Shown here piece after piece: positions 6,614 through 15,678 of a stretch of DNA of 64,000 nt. The stretch comes from Bradyrhizobium sp. 132 (GTDB taxonomy: Bacteria; Pseudomonadota; Alphaproteobacteria; Rhizobiales; Xanthobacteraceae). The stretch spans positions 184,254 through 248,253 of the forward strand of contig NZ_JADPKY010000106.1 in NCBI RefSeq assembly GCF_023074185.1. Direction: 5' to 3'. The notes below the pieces were generated by a model. It did no database searches and was not told the DNA's origin. It saw only the letters and a program-made list of their open reading frames with translations. The position numbers and the translations under genes are program-made. How positions within the stretch are numbered: the first letter of the stretch is position 1; every line of letters begins with the position of its first letter.

Positions 6614-7471
6614 TCAGCCGGCAACGAAGGCGAGCAGGGTGCCGTTGGCCTTGGCCGGCGGTACGCAGATCGCAGGTCCGCTGCGCACAGCTGCCGAACC
6701 GAGCGCCTTCTCGGTGGCCGCGAGATCGCCGCTCACAAGCACCAGGGCCGCGCCGCCGCGTCCGGAAAGTCCCGCGAGCGGCACACCGGGATAGCGCTTG
6801 CCGAGCTGGTCCAGCGTCAGATAGACGAAATCGGCACGGTCGCCGCCGGATGGCACGGTCACTGCGCCGTCGTCCCCGGTCTTCGGCGCGCGGTCGATCA
6901 GCCGCCCCAAATGCGCGGCTTCCTTCGCGGGCTCGGGCGTCGCGATCAGCGTCTGCTTGATCCGCTTCGCCGCATTGGCGTGCTTCATCAATTCGGGAAT
7001 CCACACCGTGTCCCGGGTCTTGTGCTGGCAAGCGAAGATACGCACGCCTCCGGGCGCCTCCGCGGTCGGCCACATGAAGGTGCGGAATTTCGCCGCCGAG
7101 ACCGTGCCATCAGGCAGCGTCACGGGCCGTTCGAAATCGGTCGGGCCGATCGGCTCCAGGCCGCGTGCGCGGATCTCCTCCGCGCCGGCGGCGGAATCGA
7201 CCGCGGTGAAGGCGATGCGCTCGATGCCCTCACCCCGCTTGTCGAGGAAGGCGCGCGCGGGCGCGTTGTGCTCGGTCGCGGCGAGCACGCCGAGCAGCTC
7301 CATATAGTCCGGGTCGAACATGATGGTGTAGTTGCCGGTTCCCATATGCGCGCTGTGGGTGCCGCGCGGCGAGAGGGTGAAGCCGAGCTGCTTGTAATTC
7401 TCGGCGGCCTTGTCGAGGTCCTGAACCATGACCACGGCGTGGTCGATACCGATGACGTTCTTGAGGGCCAC
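6614..7471 (-). CDS. VOC-family (glyoxalase-like) protein
   Basis: A 285-aa cytoplasmic protein with an N-terminal glyoxalase-like/vicinal-oxygen-chelate half (GIDHAVVMVQDLDKAAENY, then YMELLGVL). A second, weaker repeat follows (about residues 150-285). The His in GIDHAVV and the Glu in YMELLG are the usual metal-ligand positions. Substrate is unknown; this long single-chain type is common in soil alphaproteobacteria and is often annotated as glyoxalase-like domain protein. It is followed upstream on its strand by a 147-bp gap and then the end of puuD, so it may or may not share the puuD transcript. Confidence 0.82.
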   Translation of the reverse strand: MALKNVIGIDHAVVMVQDLDKAAENYKQLGFTLSPRGTHSAHMGTGNYTIMFDPDYMELLGVLAATEHNAPARAFLDKRGEGIERIAFTAVDSAAGAEEIRARGLEPIGPTDFERPVTLPDGTVSAAKFRTFMWPTAEAPGGVRIFACQHKTRDTVWIPELMKHANAAKRIKQTLIATPEPAKEAAHLGRLIDRAPKTGDDGAVTVPSGGDRADFVYLTLDQLGKRYPGVPLAGLSGRGGAALVLVSGDLAATEKALGSAAVRSGPAICVPPAKANGTLLAFVAG

Positions 7472-7618
7472 TGTTCTTTCCCCGAATGCAAACTGACTTC
7501 AGGCCGCGGCGGCGGCCACTGGTGCCTGTCTACGCCGGATAGGCGGTCAAGTCATTTTCAAATCGGCGGCAAAGGCGGAATTTCATTCCGCGAAATGCTC
7601 TCTCGACGCGCGATGGCG

Positions 7619-8809
7619 TCAGCGAGCCTGCTCGATATAGGCGGCGAGGATGGCGCGCTCCTCGCTGGTCATTTCGGTGATGTTACCCGGCGGCATCGCA
7701 TTGGACCAGGCCGCGACGCGGCCGATCAGGCGGATGTTGCGATGGATATGTTCGGGCGCATCGAGCATTATGCCTTTCGGCGCGGTCACGATGCCGTCCC
7801 AGACAGGCTCGGTCGCGTGACACATGCTGCAGCGGGACATCACGATCTCCTCGACATTGGCGAGGGTCGGTTGCACCGGCAGCGCGCTTGTCCTGGCCTC
7901 GCGCGGCCCGGCCGCGGAGAGGAAGAGGATCGCGATCACGCCGACCGCTGCGACGCCCCACACCCACCATGGCGATTTGCGTCCGGCATGACTCTCGTTG
8001 AAGAAGTGGCGGATCACCGGGCCGAGCGCCAGGATGATCGCGACGATGATCCAGTTGAAGCGCGTGGCGTAGAGCAGGGGATAGTGGTTGCTGATCATCA
8101 GCACGACGACAGGGAGCGTCAAATAGTTGTTGTGGACCGAGCGTTCCTTGCTGGTCTTGCCGAGTTTCGGATCGGGTGCTTGCCCCGCGATCAGGGCGGC
8201 CACGATCTTCTTCTGGTTCGGGATGATCAACGCGAAGACGTTGGCGACCATGATGGTGCCGATGATCCCGCCGATCTGGTTGAAGGCGCCGCGGCCGCTC
8301 AGTATGTGGGTGAAGGCGTAGGTCAGCGCGACCAGGAACAGATAGCCGCCGATGGCGAACGGGAGTTCGCGCTGCGCAAGCCCGGTGCGGCAGGCGGCTT
8401 CATACAGCAGCCATGCCAGCGCGAGGCTGCAGAAGCTGAACAGCCCGGCCTGGAATGGCGTGAGGTCGAGGATCGACTTGTCGACCAGGAACAGATCGGC
8501 TTCGAGATAATACACCACCACCATCAGCGCGAAGCCGGACAGCCAGGTGGTGTAGGCCTCCCATTTGAACCAGGTCAGCTCGTCCGGCATCCGGGCGGGC
8601 GCGACCAGATATTTCATGATCCTGTAGAAGCCGCCGCCATGGACCTGCCAGGCCTCGCCCTGCACGCCGTCCGGCAGATCGCTGTTGGGCTTGAGGTTGA
8701 GATCGAGGGCGATGAAATAGAAGGAACTGCCGATCCACGCGATCGCCGCCACGACGTGCAGCCAGCGGAGCAGCAGGCTCGCCCATTCCGATATGATGGA
8801 TCCCCACAT
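7619..8809 (-). CDS. puuD: Urate hydroxylase PuuD (membrane, C-terminal cytochrome c domain)
   Basis: A 396-aa protein with eight or so hydrophobic segments (about residues 1-300) followed by a C-terminal cytochrome c domain carrying CSMCH. This is the layout of PuuD, the membrane urate hydroxylase that oxidises urate to 5-hydroxyisourate and passes electrons to the respiratory chain. The start ATG at 8809 (MWGSIISEW) is chosen because the open frame extends far upstream only through antisense sequence of the next gene. The downstream urate-pathway genes (5-hydroxyisourate hydrolase, OHCU decarboxylase, allantoinase) are not in the window. It is divergent from a PQQ-type dehydrogenase across 234 bp. 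Confidence 0.88.
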   Translation of the reverse strand: MWGSIISEWASLLLRWLHVVAAIAWIGSSFYFIALDLNLKPNSDLPDGVQGEAWQVHGGGFYRIMKYLVAPARMPDELTWFKWEAYTTWLSGFALMVVVYYLEADLFLVDKSILDLTPFQAGLFSFCSLALAWLLYEAACRTGLAQRELPFAIGGYLFLVALTYAFTHILSGRGAFNQIGGIIGTIMVANVFALIIPNQKKIVAALIAGQAPDPKLGKTSKERSVHNNYLTLPVVVLMISNHYPLLYATRFNWIIVAIILALGPVIRHFFNESHAGRKSPWWVWGVAAVGVIAILFLSAAGPREARTSALPVQPTLANVEEIVMSRCSMCHATEPVWDGIVTAPKGIMLDAPEHIHRNIRLIGRVAAWSNAMPPGNITEMTSEERAILAAYIEQAR

Positions 8810-9043
8810 GATCACCCCATCAATTGCGGCACCAATGTCGCAACTTTGATGACCGCAACCGGCGGCCCCGCCCATACAATGTGTCGCACCGTTCGGCGGC
8901 ATTTTCCAGTACGATGGATGCGGCTGATGCACATCGTGCGGGCATAAGCTGACGTGGAATTCAGCAGGCGTTTGACCTGTCGCAGAACGTTTGCGGGTCG
9001 ATCGGCGTTGACGCGCCACACGTGAAGGCCGGGAGGAAACGAC

Positions 9044-10384
9044 GTGAAGAACAGGATTTCGTTGGTGGCGATATCGGCGGGGTGGCTGGTCGCGGTCGCG
9101 ACTTGCGCACAGGCCGAGGCGGTGCTGCAGGGCAAGGACGCCTACGGCGATTGGCAGGCCGACAAGCCCGGCACGGTCAGGTTGATCCGGCCGCAGGACC
9201 TTGCAAAGCCTCGGGCCACGCCGTCGGTTGCGAGCTTCTCGCGCGTGGTGCCGCGGCCGCCGGAGGCTGCGCTTCAGGTGCCGGCCGGATTCAAGATCGA
9301 GCTGTTCGCCGAGGGCCTGCGTGCCCCGCGCATCATCAGGGTCGCGCCGAATGGCGATGTGTTCGTCGCGGAGACGCGCGCTCACAACATCCGCGTGTTG
9401 CGCGCCGGTGAGGGCGGCAAGGTCGTGACCAACGAGGTGTTCGCGAGCGGACTGCGGCAGCCGTTCGGCATCGCCTTCTTCCCGGGCGGCGACAATCCGC
9501 AATGGGTCTATGTCGCCAACACCGACAGCGTCGTCCGCATTCCCTATCAGGCCGGTGACCTCAAGGCGCGCGGCAAGGCGGAGACGATCGTGGCGAGCCT
9601 GCCGCATGACGGCGGCCATTCCACGCGCGACATCGTCTTCACGCCTGACAACAAGCGCATGCTGGTCTCGGTCGGCTCTCTCAGCAACGTCGCCGAAGGC
9701 ATGGGTACGCCGCCGCGCGGATTGGAAGCGTGGTCGAAAACGCAGCCGCTCGGCGCCGCGTGGGCGAGCGAGACCGAGCGCGCCACCGTGCTCTCCTTTA
9801 CGCCCGATGGTAAGGAGCGGAAGATCTACGCCACCGGCATCCGCAACTGCGTCGGCCTGGCGGTCCAGCCGCAGACCGGGCTGCCCTGGTGCTCGACCAA
9901 CGAGCGCGACGGGCTCGGCGACGATCTCGTTCCTGACTACGTCACCAGCGTGAAGGAAGGCGCCTTCTATGGCTGGCCGTGGTTCTATGTCGGCGGTAAT
10001 CAAGACCCGCGCCATGCCGGCGCGCGGCCGGACCTCAAGGACAAGGTTACCGTGCCTGATGTGCTGATGCAGCCGCACTCGGCCTCGCTCGGCATGACCT
10101 TCTATCAGGGCACGCAGTTTCCATCCGAGTACCAAGGCGATGCTTTCGCCGCCGAGCACGGCTCCTGGAACCGGTCGAAGCGCACCGGCTACAAGGTGAT
10201 CCGCATCCGGATGAAGGACGGCAAGCCGACGGGCGAGTACGAGGATTTCGTCACGGGGTTCGTGGTGAATGACACCGACGTGTGGGGGCGGCCCGTCGGT
10301 GTCGCCGTGGCGAAGGATGGATCGTTGCTGGTGTCGGAGGACGGCAACGGCACGATATGGCGGGTGACAAGCGTGCCGCGATGA
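9044..10384 (+). CDS. PQQ-dependent sugar dehydrogenase (sorbosone dehydrogenase-like)
   Basis: A 446-aa exported beta-propeller. A GTG start at 9044 follows GGGAGGAA (9031-9038) and gives the signal peptide ending VATCAQAEA. The body (about residues 85-446) shows the soluble-glucose/sorbosone-dehydrogenase pattern: PAGFKIELFAEGLRAPR, then repeated blade sequences, and LPHDGGHSTRDIVFTPD with the His expected near the PQQ site. It would oxidise a sugar or aldose in the periplasm and donate electrons to cytochrome c. Substrate is unassigned and no PQQ biosynthesis genes are in the window. Confidence 0.85.
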   Translation: MKNRISLVAISAGWLVAVATCAQAEAVLQGKDAYGDWQADKPGTVRLIRPQDLAKPRATPSVASFSRVVPRPPEAALQVPAGFKIELFAEGLRAPRIIRVAPNGDVFVAETRAHNIRVLRAGEGGKVVTNEVFASGLRQPFGIAFFPGGDNPQWVYVANTDSVVRIPYQAGDLKARGKAETIVASLPHDGGHSTRDIVFTPDNKRMLVSVGSLSNVAEGMGTPPRGLEAWSKTQPLGAAWASETERATVLSFTPDGKERKIYATGIRNCVGLAVQPQTGLPWCSTNERDGLGDDLVPDYVTSVKEGAFYGWPWFYVGGNQDPRHAGARPDLKDKVTVPDVLMQPHSASLGMTFYQGTQFPSEYQGDAFAAEHGSWNRSKRTGYKVIRIRMKDGKPTGEYEDFVTGFVVNDTDVWGRPVGVAVAKDGSLLVSEDGNGTIWRVTSVPR

Positions 10385-10436
10385 AGGTGTACCCTCTCCC
10401 ACAAGGGCAGAAGGGACAGCAGCGTGCTTGGGATGT

Positions 10437-11237
10437 CTACCCCCTGCGCACACTCGCGCCGCCATCCACCGGCAGCGTCACGCCCGTAATGAAGTTCGCC
10501 TCGTCCGAAGCCAAGAACAGCGCGGCATTGGCGACGTCCCATCCCGTGCCCATCTTCCGGCGGAGCGGCACCTTACTGTCGCGCTCGGCTTCGACTTCGG
10601 CGCGGGTCTTGTGCCATTCGCGGGCGCGGGTGTCGACGGCCATCGGCGTGTTCATCAGGCCCGGCAGGATGACGTTGGCGCGGATGCCGTATTCGGCGTT
10701 CTGGTAGGCGAGCTGTTCGGTGAAGGCGATCATTGCCGACTTAGTCGCCTTGTAGGCGACGTACGGATACGTCGTGATCGCCGCCATCGAGGAGATGTTG
10801 ATGATCGCGCCGCTGTTCTGCGCGCGCATGATCGGGATCACCTCTTTCGCCGCCAGAATGCAGCTCTTCAGATTGATGGCGACAACGCGGTCGAATGCCT
10901 CCTCGGTGATTTGCAGCAACTCGGCATCGCCGCCGGACAGGCTGACGCCGACATTGTTGTGCAGCACGTCGATGCGGCCCCAGCGCGAATGCGCGTCCGC
11001 CACCATCGCCTTGATGTCGGCGGACTTGGTCACGTCGGCCTTGAAGGCTGCGGCGGTGCCTTGCTGCGCGGCGATCATGGCGGCGGTTTCCTGCGCCGAT
11101 TCCAGATGATGATCGACGCAAAGCACCTTGGCGCCCTCGCGCGCGAAGGTGAGCGCGGTGGCGCGGCCGTTGCCCATTCCCTCGCCGGGGCTTTGCCCGG
11201 CCCCGACTACGATCGCAATCTTGTCCTTCAAGCGCAT
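10437..11237 (-). CDS. Short-chain dehydrogenase/reductase (SDR)
   Basis: A 266-aa NAD(P)-dependent oxidoreductase. The glycine-rich loop is an extended form, GAGQSPGEGMGNG, instead of the plain TGxxxGxG. NNVG (about residue 95), the Ser of NISSM and the YKATK catalytic pair are present. Its C-terminus VDGGASVRRG is the usual SDR end. It is closely similar in loop shape and C-terminal half to the SDR at 11808-12620, so the pair looks like a local duplication around the carboxymuconolactone decarboxylase-like gene. A one-base gap separates its start (11237) from that gene's stop, so the three are one operon. Substrate unknown. Confidence 0.87.
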   Translation of the reverse strand: MRLKDKIAIVVGAGQSPGEGMGNGRATALTFAREGAKVLCVDHHLESAQETAAMIAAQQGTAAAFKADVTKSADIKAMVADAHSRWGRIDVLHNNVGVSLSGGDAELLQITEEAFDRVVAINLKSCILAAKEVIPIMRAQNSGAIINISSMAAITTYPYVAYKATKSAMIAFTEQLAYQNAEYGIRANVILPGLMNTPMAVDTRAREWHKTRAEVEAERDSKVPLRRKMGTGWDVANAALFLASDEANFITGVTLPVDGGASVRRG

Positions 11238-11238
11238 G

Positions 11239-11793
11239 TCAGTTCACTCCGGGGATCGGGTACTGCTGGAGTACCTCTTTGTAATAAGGCTCGTTGTCGA
11301 TCTTCATGGTGGCGAGCACGCGCACGACGCCGCAATAGAAAGCGATGGTCAGCACGAGGTCGACCATGTGTTCGTCCGAGAGATGCTGCTCGATCTCGGC
11401 AAAGGTCGCATCCGACATCGCGAGCTCGCGTACCATCTCGCGGGCGCCTTTCAGGATCGCCTTGGCGAGCGGCTCGAGCTTCGAGGGCTTTCCGTTGGTC
11501 TCGGCCATCAGGCCGGCGATGTCCTCGTCGGTGACGCCGAATTCCTTGCCGATCTTCACGTGATGGGTGAATTCGTATTCCGACTTCTCCATCCAGCCGA
11601 CCTGGAGGATCGCAAGCTCCCGCAGGCGCGGGTCGAGCTTGCTCTTGAAGCGGATGTAGCCGCCGATGCCGTTGAAGGCGCGCGCCATCTCCGGCGAGTT
11701 GACCAACAGCTTGTGCAGATTGGTGTTGCGCTCGAGCATGTCGCGATAATCAGGCGCGACCTGGTCGGCTTCGAGATAGGGCAGGCGGGCCAT
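11239..11793 (-). CDS. Carboxymuconolactone decarboxylase / AhpD-like protein
   Basis: A 184-aa all-helical protein with the CMD-family core: NSPEMARAF, then LDPRLRELAILQVGWMEKSEYEFTHH split over about residues 53-80. The redox CxxC of AhpD is absent (the usual Cys positions are Met-Glu and Glu-Phe), so it is the non-peroxidase, decarboxylase-like branch. The His pair in FTHH is retained. It sits between two related SDR genes on one strand, suggesting a catabolic pathway for a cyclic or aromatic compound. Start ATG at 11793; an upstream open frame is antisense read-through. Confidence 0.85.
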   Translation of the reverse strand: MARLPYLEADQVAPDYRDMLERNTNLHKLLVNSPEMARAFNGIGGYIRFKSKLDPRLRELAILQVGWMEKSEYEFTHHVKIGKEFGVTDEDIAGLMAETNGKPSKLEPLAKAILKGAREMVRELAMSDATFAEIEQHLSDEHMVDLVLTIAFYCGVVRVLATMKIDNEPYYKEVLQQYPIPGVN

Positions 11794-11807
11794 CCCTGGT
11801 GTTCCTT

Positions 11808-12620
11808 TCAGTGCTCTTGTGATCCACGTTCGGGGGCTTGGAGCGTCACGCCGCCGTCGACCACCAGCACCTGGCCGGTGATGTAGCGCGCGAAATTGCT
11901 GAGCAGGAACTTGACGGCATGGCCGACGTCCCAGCCGGTGCCTTCGGTCTTCAGCAGTGAGGCCATGGCGCGCTGCGCGCGCGCCTGCTCGCTCATGCCG
12001 CGGGCATAGACCATCGGCGTGTACATCGGTCCCGGGCAGATGCAGTTGACGCGGATGTTGTCGCGGCCGTGATCGACCGCCATCGCGCGGGTCAGCCCGA
12101 TGATCGCGGCCTTTGATGTCGTGTAGGTCGTGAGCCCGCGCGGCCGCAGCGCCGAGATCGAGGAGATGTTGACGATCGCGCCGCCTTTGGAGGTCTTGAT
12201 CATGGCGGGGATCGCATGCTTCGAGAGCAGGAACATGCTCTCGACATTGACCTGCATGACGCGGCGATATTGCTCGGGCGTCTCGTCGACCACGCTGCCC
12301 CGGCTGCCGATGCCGACATTGTTGTCGAGAAAATCGAGCCGGCCCCAGCGATCGAGCGCCGCTTCGACCAGTGCCTTGCAATCGCCCTCGCTGGTGACAT
12401 CGCCGCCATGGGCTGCGGCAGTGCCGCCCTCGTCTGAGATCATCTCCACGGTGCGCTCGGCGAGCTTGAGGTTGCGGTCCGCCACCAGCACCTTGGCGCC
12501 CGCGCGTGCCAGCAGGATTGCAGCAGCACGGCCATTGCCGATACCGTCGCCCGCAGCGCCGCCTCCGCTGACCATCGCTACCTTGCCGCCGAAACCGGCA
12601 TCGTCCTCGGGGCCCCGCAT
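11808..12620 (-). CDS. Short-chain dehydrogenase/reductase (SDR)
   Basis: A 270-aa SDR. The start ATG at 12620 is preceded by GGGAAG. The cofactor loop GGGAAGDGIGNG is long, like that of the SDR at 10437-11237. NNVGIG, NISSISAL and the catalytic YTTSK are present. The C-terminal half (GTGWDVGHAVKFLLSN, then VVDGGV) aligns by eye with the other SDR, which supports common ancestry. It is the first gene of a three-gene minus-strand operon with the CMD-like protein and the second SDR. The substrate is unknown; the operon probably serves a degradative pathway. Confidence 0.87.
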   Translation of the reverse strand: MRGPEDDAGFGGKVAMVSGGGAAGDGIGNGRAAAILLARAGAKVLVADRNLKLAERTVEMISDEGGTAAAHGGDVTSEGDCKALVEAALDRWGRLDFLDNNVGIGSRGSVVDETPEQYRRVMQVNVESMFLLSKHAIPAMIKTSKGGAIVNISSISALRPRGLTTYTTSKAAIIGLTRAMAVDHGRDNIRVNCICPGPMYTPMVYARGMSEQARAQRAMASLLKTEGTGWDVGHAVKFLLSNFARYITGQVLVVDGGVTLQAPERGSQEH

Positions 12621-12854
12621 GTCGTTCTTCCCAATTATTTTCGTGCAGATTAGCAATCGTCCCCGCCGGAGAGAAGGGCGCTCCTCCTGCATTCATGTCA
12701 TTGACATCGCATGGAATTGCATGTCGCGGCCGGCGCATTGCGCAGGGCTGGTCCTTGCGGCTGAGGAACCGTTTTCCCGCGACTGCGTTTGCTGCCGGAG
12801 CCTTTCCCGCGCTAGGCTCTGTCCCGGGGCTTCCCAACCGCCAGTGGCTTGCCG

Positions 12855-13688
12855 ATGAATCTGCTCGATCCACAAGGACCTGTGGCTGCGGCCAACAGCA
12901 CGATCCTGGTCGATTCCGTCTTCATCATGCTCGCGATCGTGGTGCCGACCATCATCGCGATCCTCGGCTTTGCGTTCTGGTTTCGCGCCTCCAATCCGAG
13001 GGCGCACTTTCAGCCGGACTTCGTCTATTCCGGGCGCGTCGAGATGGTGGTGTGGGCGATCCCCGCGCTCACCGTGATTCTGCTCGGCGGCGTCGCCTGG
13101 ATCGGCTCGCACCAGCTCGATCCCGCAGCACCCGTGCCCGGCACCGGCAGCCCGGTCCGCATTCAGGCCGTCTCGCTCGACTGGAAATGGCTGTTCATTT
13201 ATCCTGACCAGCGCATCGCCACCGTCAACACGCTGACGGTGCCGGCCGGCGCCGAGCTGAACTTTCAGCTGACGTCGTCGAGCGTGATGAACACGTTCTT
13301 CATCCCGCAACTCGGCAGCATGATCTACACCATGAACGGCATGGTGACGAAGCTGAACCTGCGCGCCGACAGCGAAGGCAAGCTGCAGGGCCTGTCGGCG
13401 CATTTCTCCGGCGACGGTTTTCCGGACATGATGTTCGACGTCGACGTGATCTCGCCGCTCGCCTTTCCGGACTGGGTGGCGGCGACGGCGAAGAGCGATG
13501 CTGTCCTCAATGAGGAAAGCTACAAGAAGCTGATGCAGCAGGGCATCGAAAAGGGCAGGCCGACCTACCGGCTCGACGATCCCAGGCTGTTCGACCTGAT
13601 CGCGAGCCAGCACATTCCGCCAGGACCGGGGCCAGAGCTGATCTCCGATGCCGGCCGTCCGCACAGTGGAGGCCATGATGCTCGGTAA
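12855..13688 (+). CDS. cyoA: Cytochrome bo-type quinol oxidase subunit II
   Basis: A 277-aa membrane subunit with two TM segments (about residues 20-40 and 60-80) and a periplasmic cupredoxin domain. WKWLFIYP, NTFFIPQLGS and YTMNGM are CyoA signatures. The CuA ligands of cytochrome c oxidases are absent, so this is a quinol oxidase. The ATG at 12855 (MNLLDPQG) aligns with the mature part of E. coli CyoA after its lipidated Cys. The leader with lipobox is missing in this frame; a basic-hydrophobic leader-like sequence lies in another frame just upstream (12755-12815), so a frameshift or misread start is possible. Confidence 0.92.
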   Translation: MNLLDPQGPVAAANSTILVDSVFIMLAIVVPTIIAILGFAFWFRASNPRAHFQPDFVYSGRVEMVVWAIPALTVILLGGVAWIGSHQLDPAAPVPGTGSPVRIQAVSLDWKWLFIYPDQRIATVNTLTVPAGAELNFQLTSSSVMNTFFIPQLGSMIYTMNGMVTKLNLRADSEGKLQGLSAHFSGDGFPDMMFDVDVISPLAFPDWVAATAKSDAVLNEESYKKLMQQGIEKGRPTYRLDDPRLFDLIASQHIPPGPGPELISDAGRPHSGGHDAR

Positions 13689-15678
13689 GCTCGACTGGTC
13701 GGCGATCCCGTTCGACCAACCCATTCCGCTGATTGCGGGCGCAGTCGTGCTGTTCGGGATTCTCGCGGTGCTGATCTGGGTCGTGGTGAAGGGGCATCTG
13801 CCCTATCTCTGGCACGAGTGGATCACCAGCGTCGACCACAAGCGGATCGGCGTCATGTACATCCTGCTGGCCTCGGTGATGCTGCTGCGTGGCGGCAGCG
13901 ACGCCATCATGATGCGGATCCAGCAGGCGGTCGCCTATCAGTCGCAGGGTTATCTGCCGCCGGAGCATTACAACCAGATATTCTCCGCGCACGGCACCAT
14001 CATGATCTTCTTCGTGGCGATGCCGTTCGTGATCGGGCTGATGAACCTGATCGTGCCGCTGCAGCTTGGCGTGCGCGACGTCGCTTTTCCGACACTCAAT
14101 TCAGTCGGCTTCTGGCTCACCGCGACCGGCGCGCTGCTGGTCAATCTCTCGCTCGTGATCGGCGAATTCGCCCGCACCGGCTGGCTCGCGTTTCCGCCGC
14201 TATCGGAATTGTCCTACTCGCCGGGCGTCGGCGTCGATTACTACGCCTGGTCGCTGCAGATCTCCGGCGTCGGTACGCTGGTGGCGGGCATCAACCTCGT
14301 CACGACGGTGCTGAAGCTGCGCACCAAGGGCATGAACTATCTGCGCATGCCGATGTTCTGCTGGACCACGCTGGCCTCGAATCTCCTCATCGTCGCGGCC
14401 TTCCCGATCCTCACCGCGACGCTGGCGATGCTGCTGCTCGACCGCTATCTCGGCTTCCACTTCTTCACCAACGAAGCCGGCGGCAACGTCATGATGTTCA
14501 TGAATCTGATCTGGGCCTGGGGTCATCCGGAGGTCTACATCCTGGTGCTCCCGGCGTTCGGCATCTTCTCCGAGGTGGTCTCGACCTTCTCCGGCAAGGC
14601 GCTGTTCGGCTATCGCTCGATGGTGCTGGCGACCATGGCGATCTGCATCATTTCCTTCATGGTCTGGCTGCATCACTTCTTCACGATGGGCGCAGGTCCC
14701 GACGTCAACGCCATCTTCGGCATCGCCAGCATGATCATCGCGATACCGACCGGGGTGAAGATCTACAATTGGTTGTTCACGATGTATGGCGGCCGCATCC
14801 GCTTCGAGACGCCAATGCTGTGGTCGATAGGCTTCATGGTCACCTTCATCATCGGCGGACTGACCGGCGTGCTGGTCGCGGTGCCGCCGGCCGATTTCAT
14901 GCTCCACAACAGCATGTTCCTGGTTGCGCACTTCCACAACGTCATCATCGGCGGCGTGCTGTTCGGTGCCTTCGCCGGCTTCGAATACTGGTTTCCAAAG
15001 GCGTTCGGCTTCCGCCTTGACGACCGCTGGGGCAAGCTGGCGTTCTGGTTCACGTTCCTCGGCTTCTACGTCACCTTCGTGCCGCTCTATGTCGCCGGCA
15101 TGCTCGGCATGACGCGGCGGATGCAGCACTATGATGTCGCGGCATGGCGGCCGTGGATGTTCGTGGCGGCCGCCGGCATGGCCGTGCTGACGATCGGGGT
15201 GATCTGCCAGATCGTGCAGATCGTGGTCAGCATCCGCAACCGCGATGCCTTGCGCGATCGCACCGGCGATCTCTGGGACGGCCGCTCGCTGGAATGGGCG
15301 ACCTCGTCGCCGCCACCGGTTTTCAACTTCGCTTTCAATCCCGATGTGCGCGGCGAGGATGCCTACTGGGACATTAAGAGCCGCGCCCAGCAGCAATCGC
15401 TCGAGCATGAAGTGCCCGAGTATCATGACATCGAGATGCCCCGGAATTCCCCGACCGGCTTCGTCTGCGCGTTCTTTGCCACCATCATGGGCTTTGCACT
15501 GATCTGGCACATCTGGTGGATGGTGATTTTGGGCGGCATCGGGGCGTTCGCGACCTTCGTCGTGTTCGCCTGGCGCGACCATGACGAATACGTCATTCCG
15601 GCCGACGAAGTCGCCGCGATAGACCGCGTCAATATCGAGGAGCGGCGCAGCCTTGTCAGCATGGCGGGGACAGTCTGA
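13675..15678 (+). CDS. cyoB: Cytochrome bo-type quinol oxidase subunit I
   Basis: A 667-aa heme-copper oxidase catalytic subunit with about 15 TM segments. It contains FSAHGTIMIFF (low-spin heme His), WAWGHPEVYI (CuB His and cross-linked Tyr), LHHFFTMG (CuB His pair) and VAHFHNVIIGG (heme ligands). Length and sequence match CyoB throughout, including the CyoB-type start KLDWSAIPFDQPI. It starts at 13675 or 13678, overlapping the end of cyoA by about 12 bases, and its TGA overlaps the cyoC ATG. It reduces oxygen to water with quinol electrons and pumps protons. Confidence 0.95.
   Translation: MMLGKLDWSAIPFDQPIPLIAGAVVLFGILAVLIWVVVKGHLPYLWHEWITSVDHKRIGVMYILLASVMLLRGGSDAIMMRIQQAVAYQSQGYLPPEHYNQIFSAHGTIMIFFVAMPFVIGLMNLIVPLQLGVRDVAFPTLNSVGFWLTATGALLVNLSLVIGEFARTGWLAFPPLSELSYSPGVGVDYYAWSLQISGVGTLVAGINLVTTVLKLRTKGMNYLRMPMFCWTTLASNLLIVAAFPILTATLAMLLLDRYLGFHFFTNEAGGNVMMFMNLIWAWGHPEVYILVLPAFGIFSEVVSTFSGKALFGYRSMVLATMAICIISFMVWLHHFFTMGAGPDVNAIFGIASMIIAIPTGVKIYNWLFTMYGGRIRFETPMLWSIGFMVTFIIGGLTGVLVAVPPADFMLHNSMFLVAHFHNVIIGGVLFGAFAGFEYWFPKAFGFRLDDRWGKLAFWFTFLGFYVTFVPLYVAGMLGMTRRMQHYDVAAWRPWMFVAAAGMAVLTIGVICQIVQIVVSIRNRDALRDRTGDLWDGRSLEWATSSPPPVFNFAFNPDVRGEDAYWDIKSRAQQQSLEHEVPEYHDIEMPRNSPTGFVCAFFATIMGFALIWHIWWMVILGGIGAFATFVVFAWRDHDEYVIPADEVAAIDRVNIEERRSLVSMAGTV

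Noticed and set aside
6560..8947. A 795-codon open frame on the plus strand
   Set aside because: It is the antisense of the VOC and puuD genes; high GC gives long open antisense frames. The peptide is low-complexity (His/Arg/Gly-rich) with no domain.
7619..10465. A 948-codon minus-strand open frame that extends puuD far upstream
   Set aside because: The part beyond 8809 is antisense to the sorbosone-dehydrogenase-like gene; PuuD itself starts at MWGSIISEW.
11239..12873. 544-codon minus-strand open frame containing the CMD protein
   Set aside because: Only the last 184 codons, from the ATG at 11793, match a family; the rest overlaps the SDR gene in another frame.
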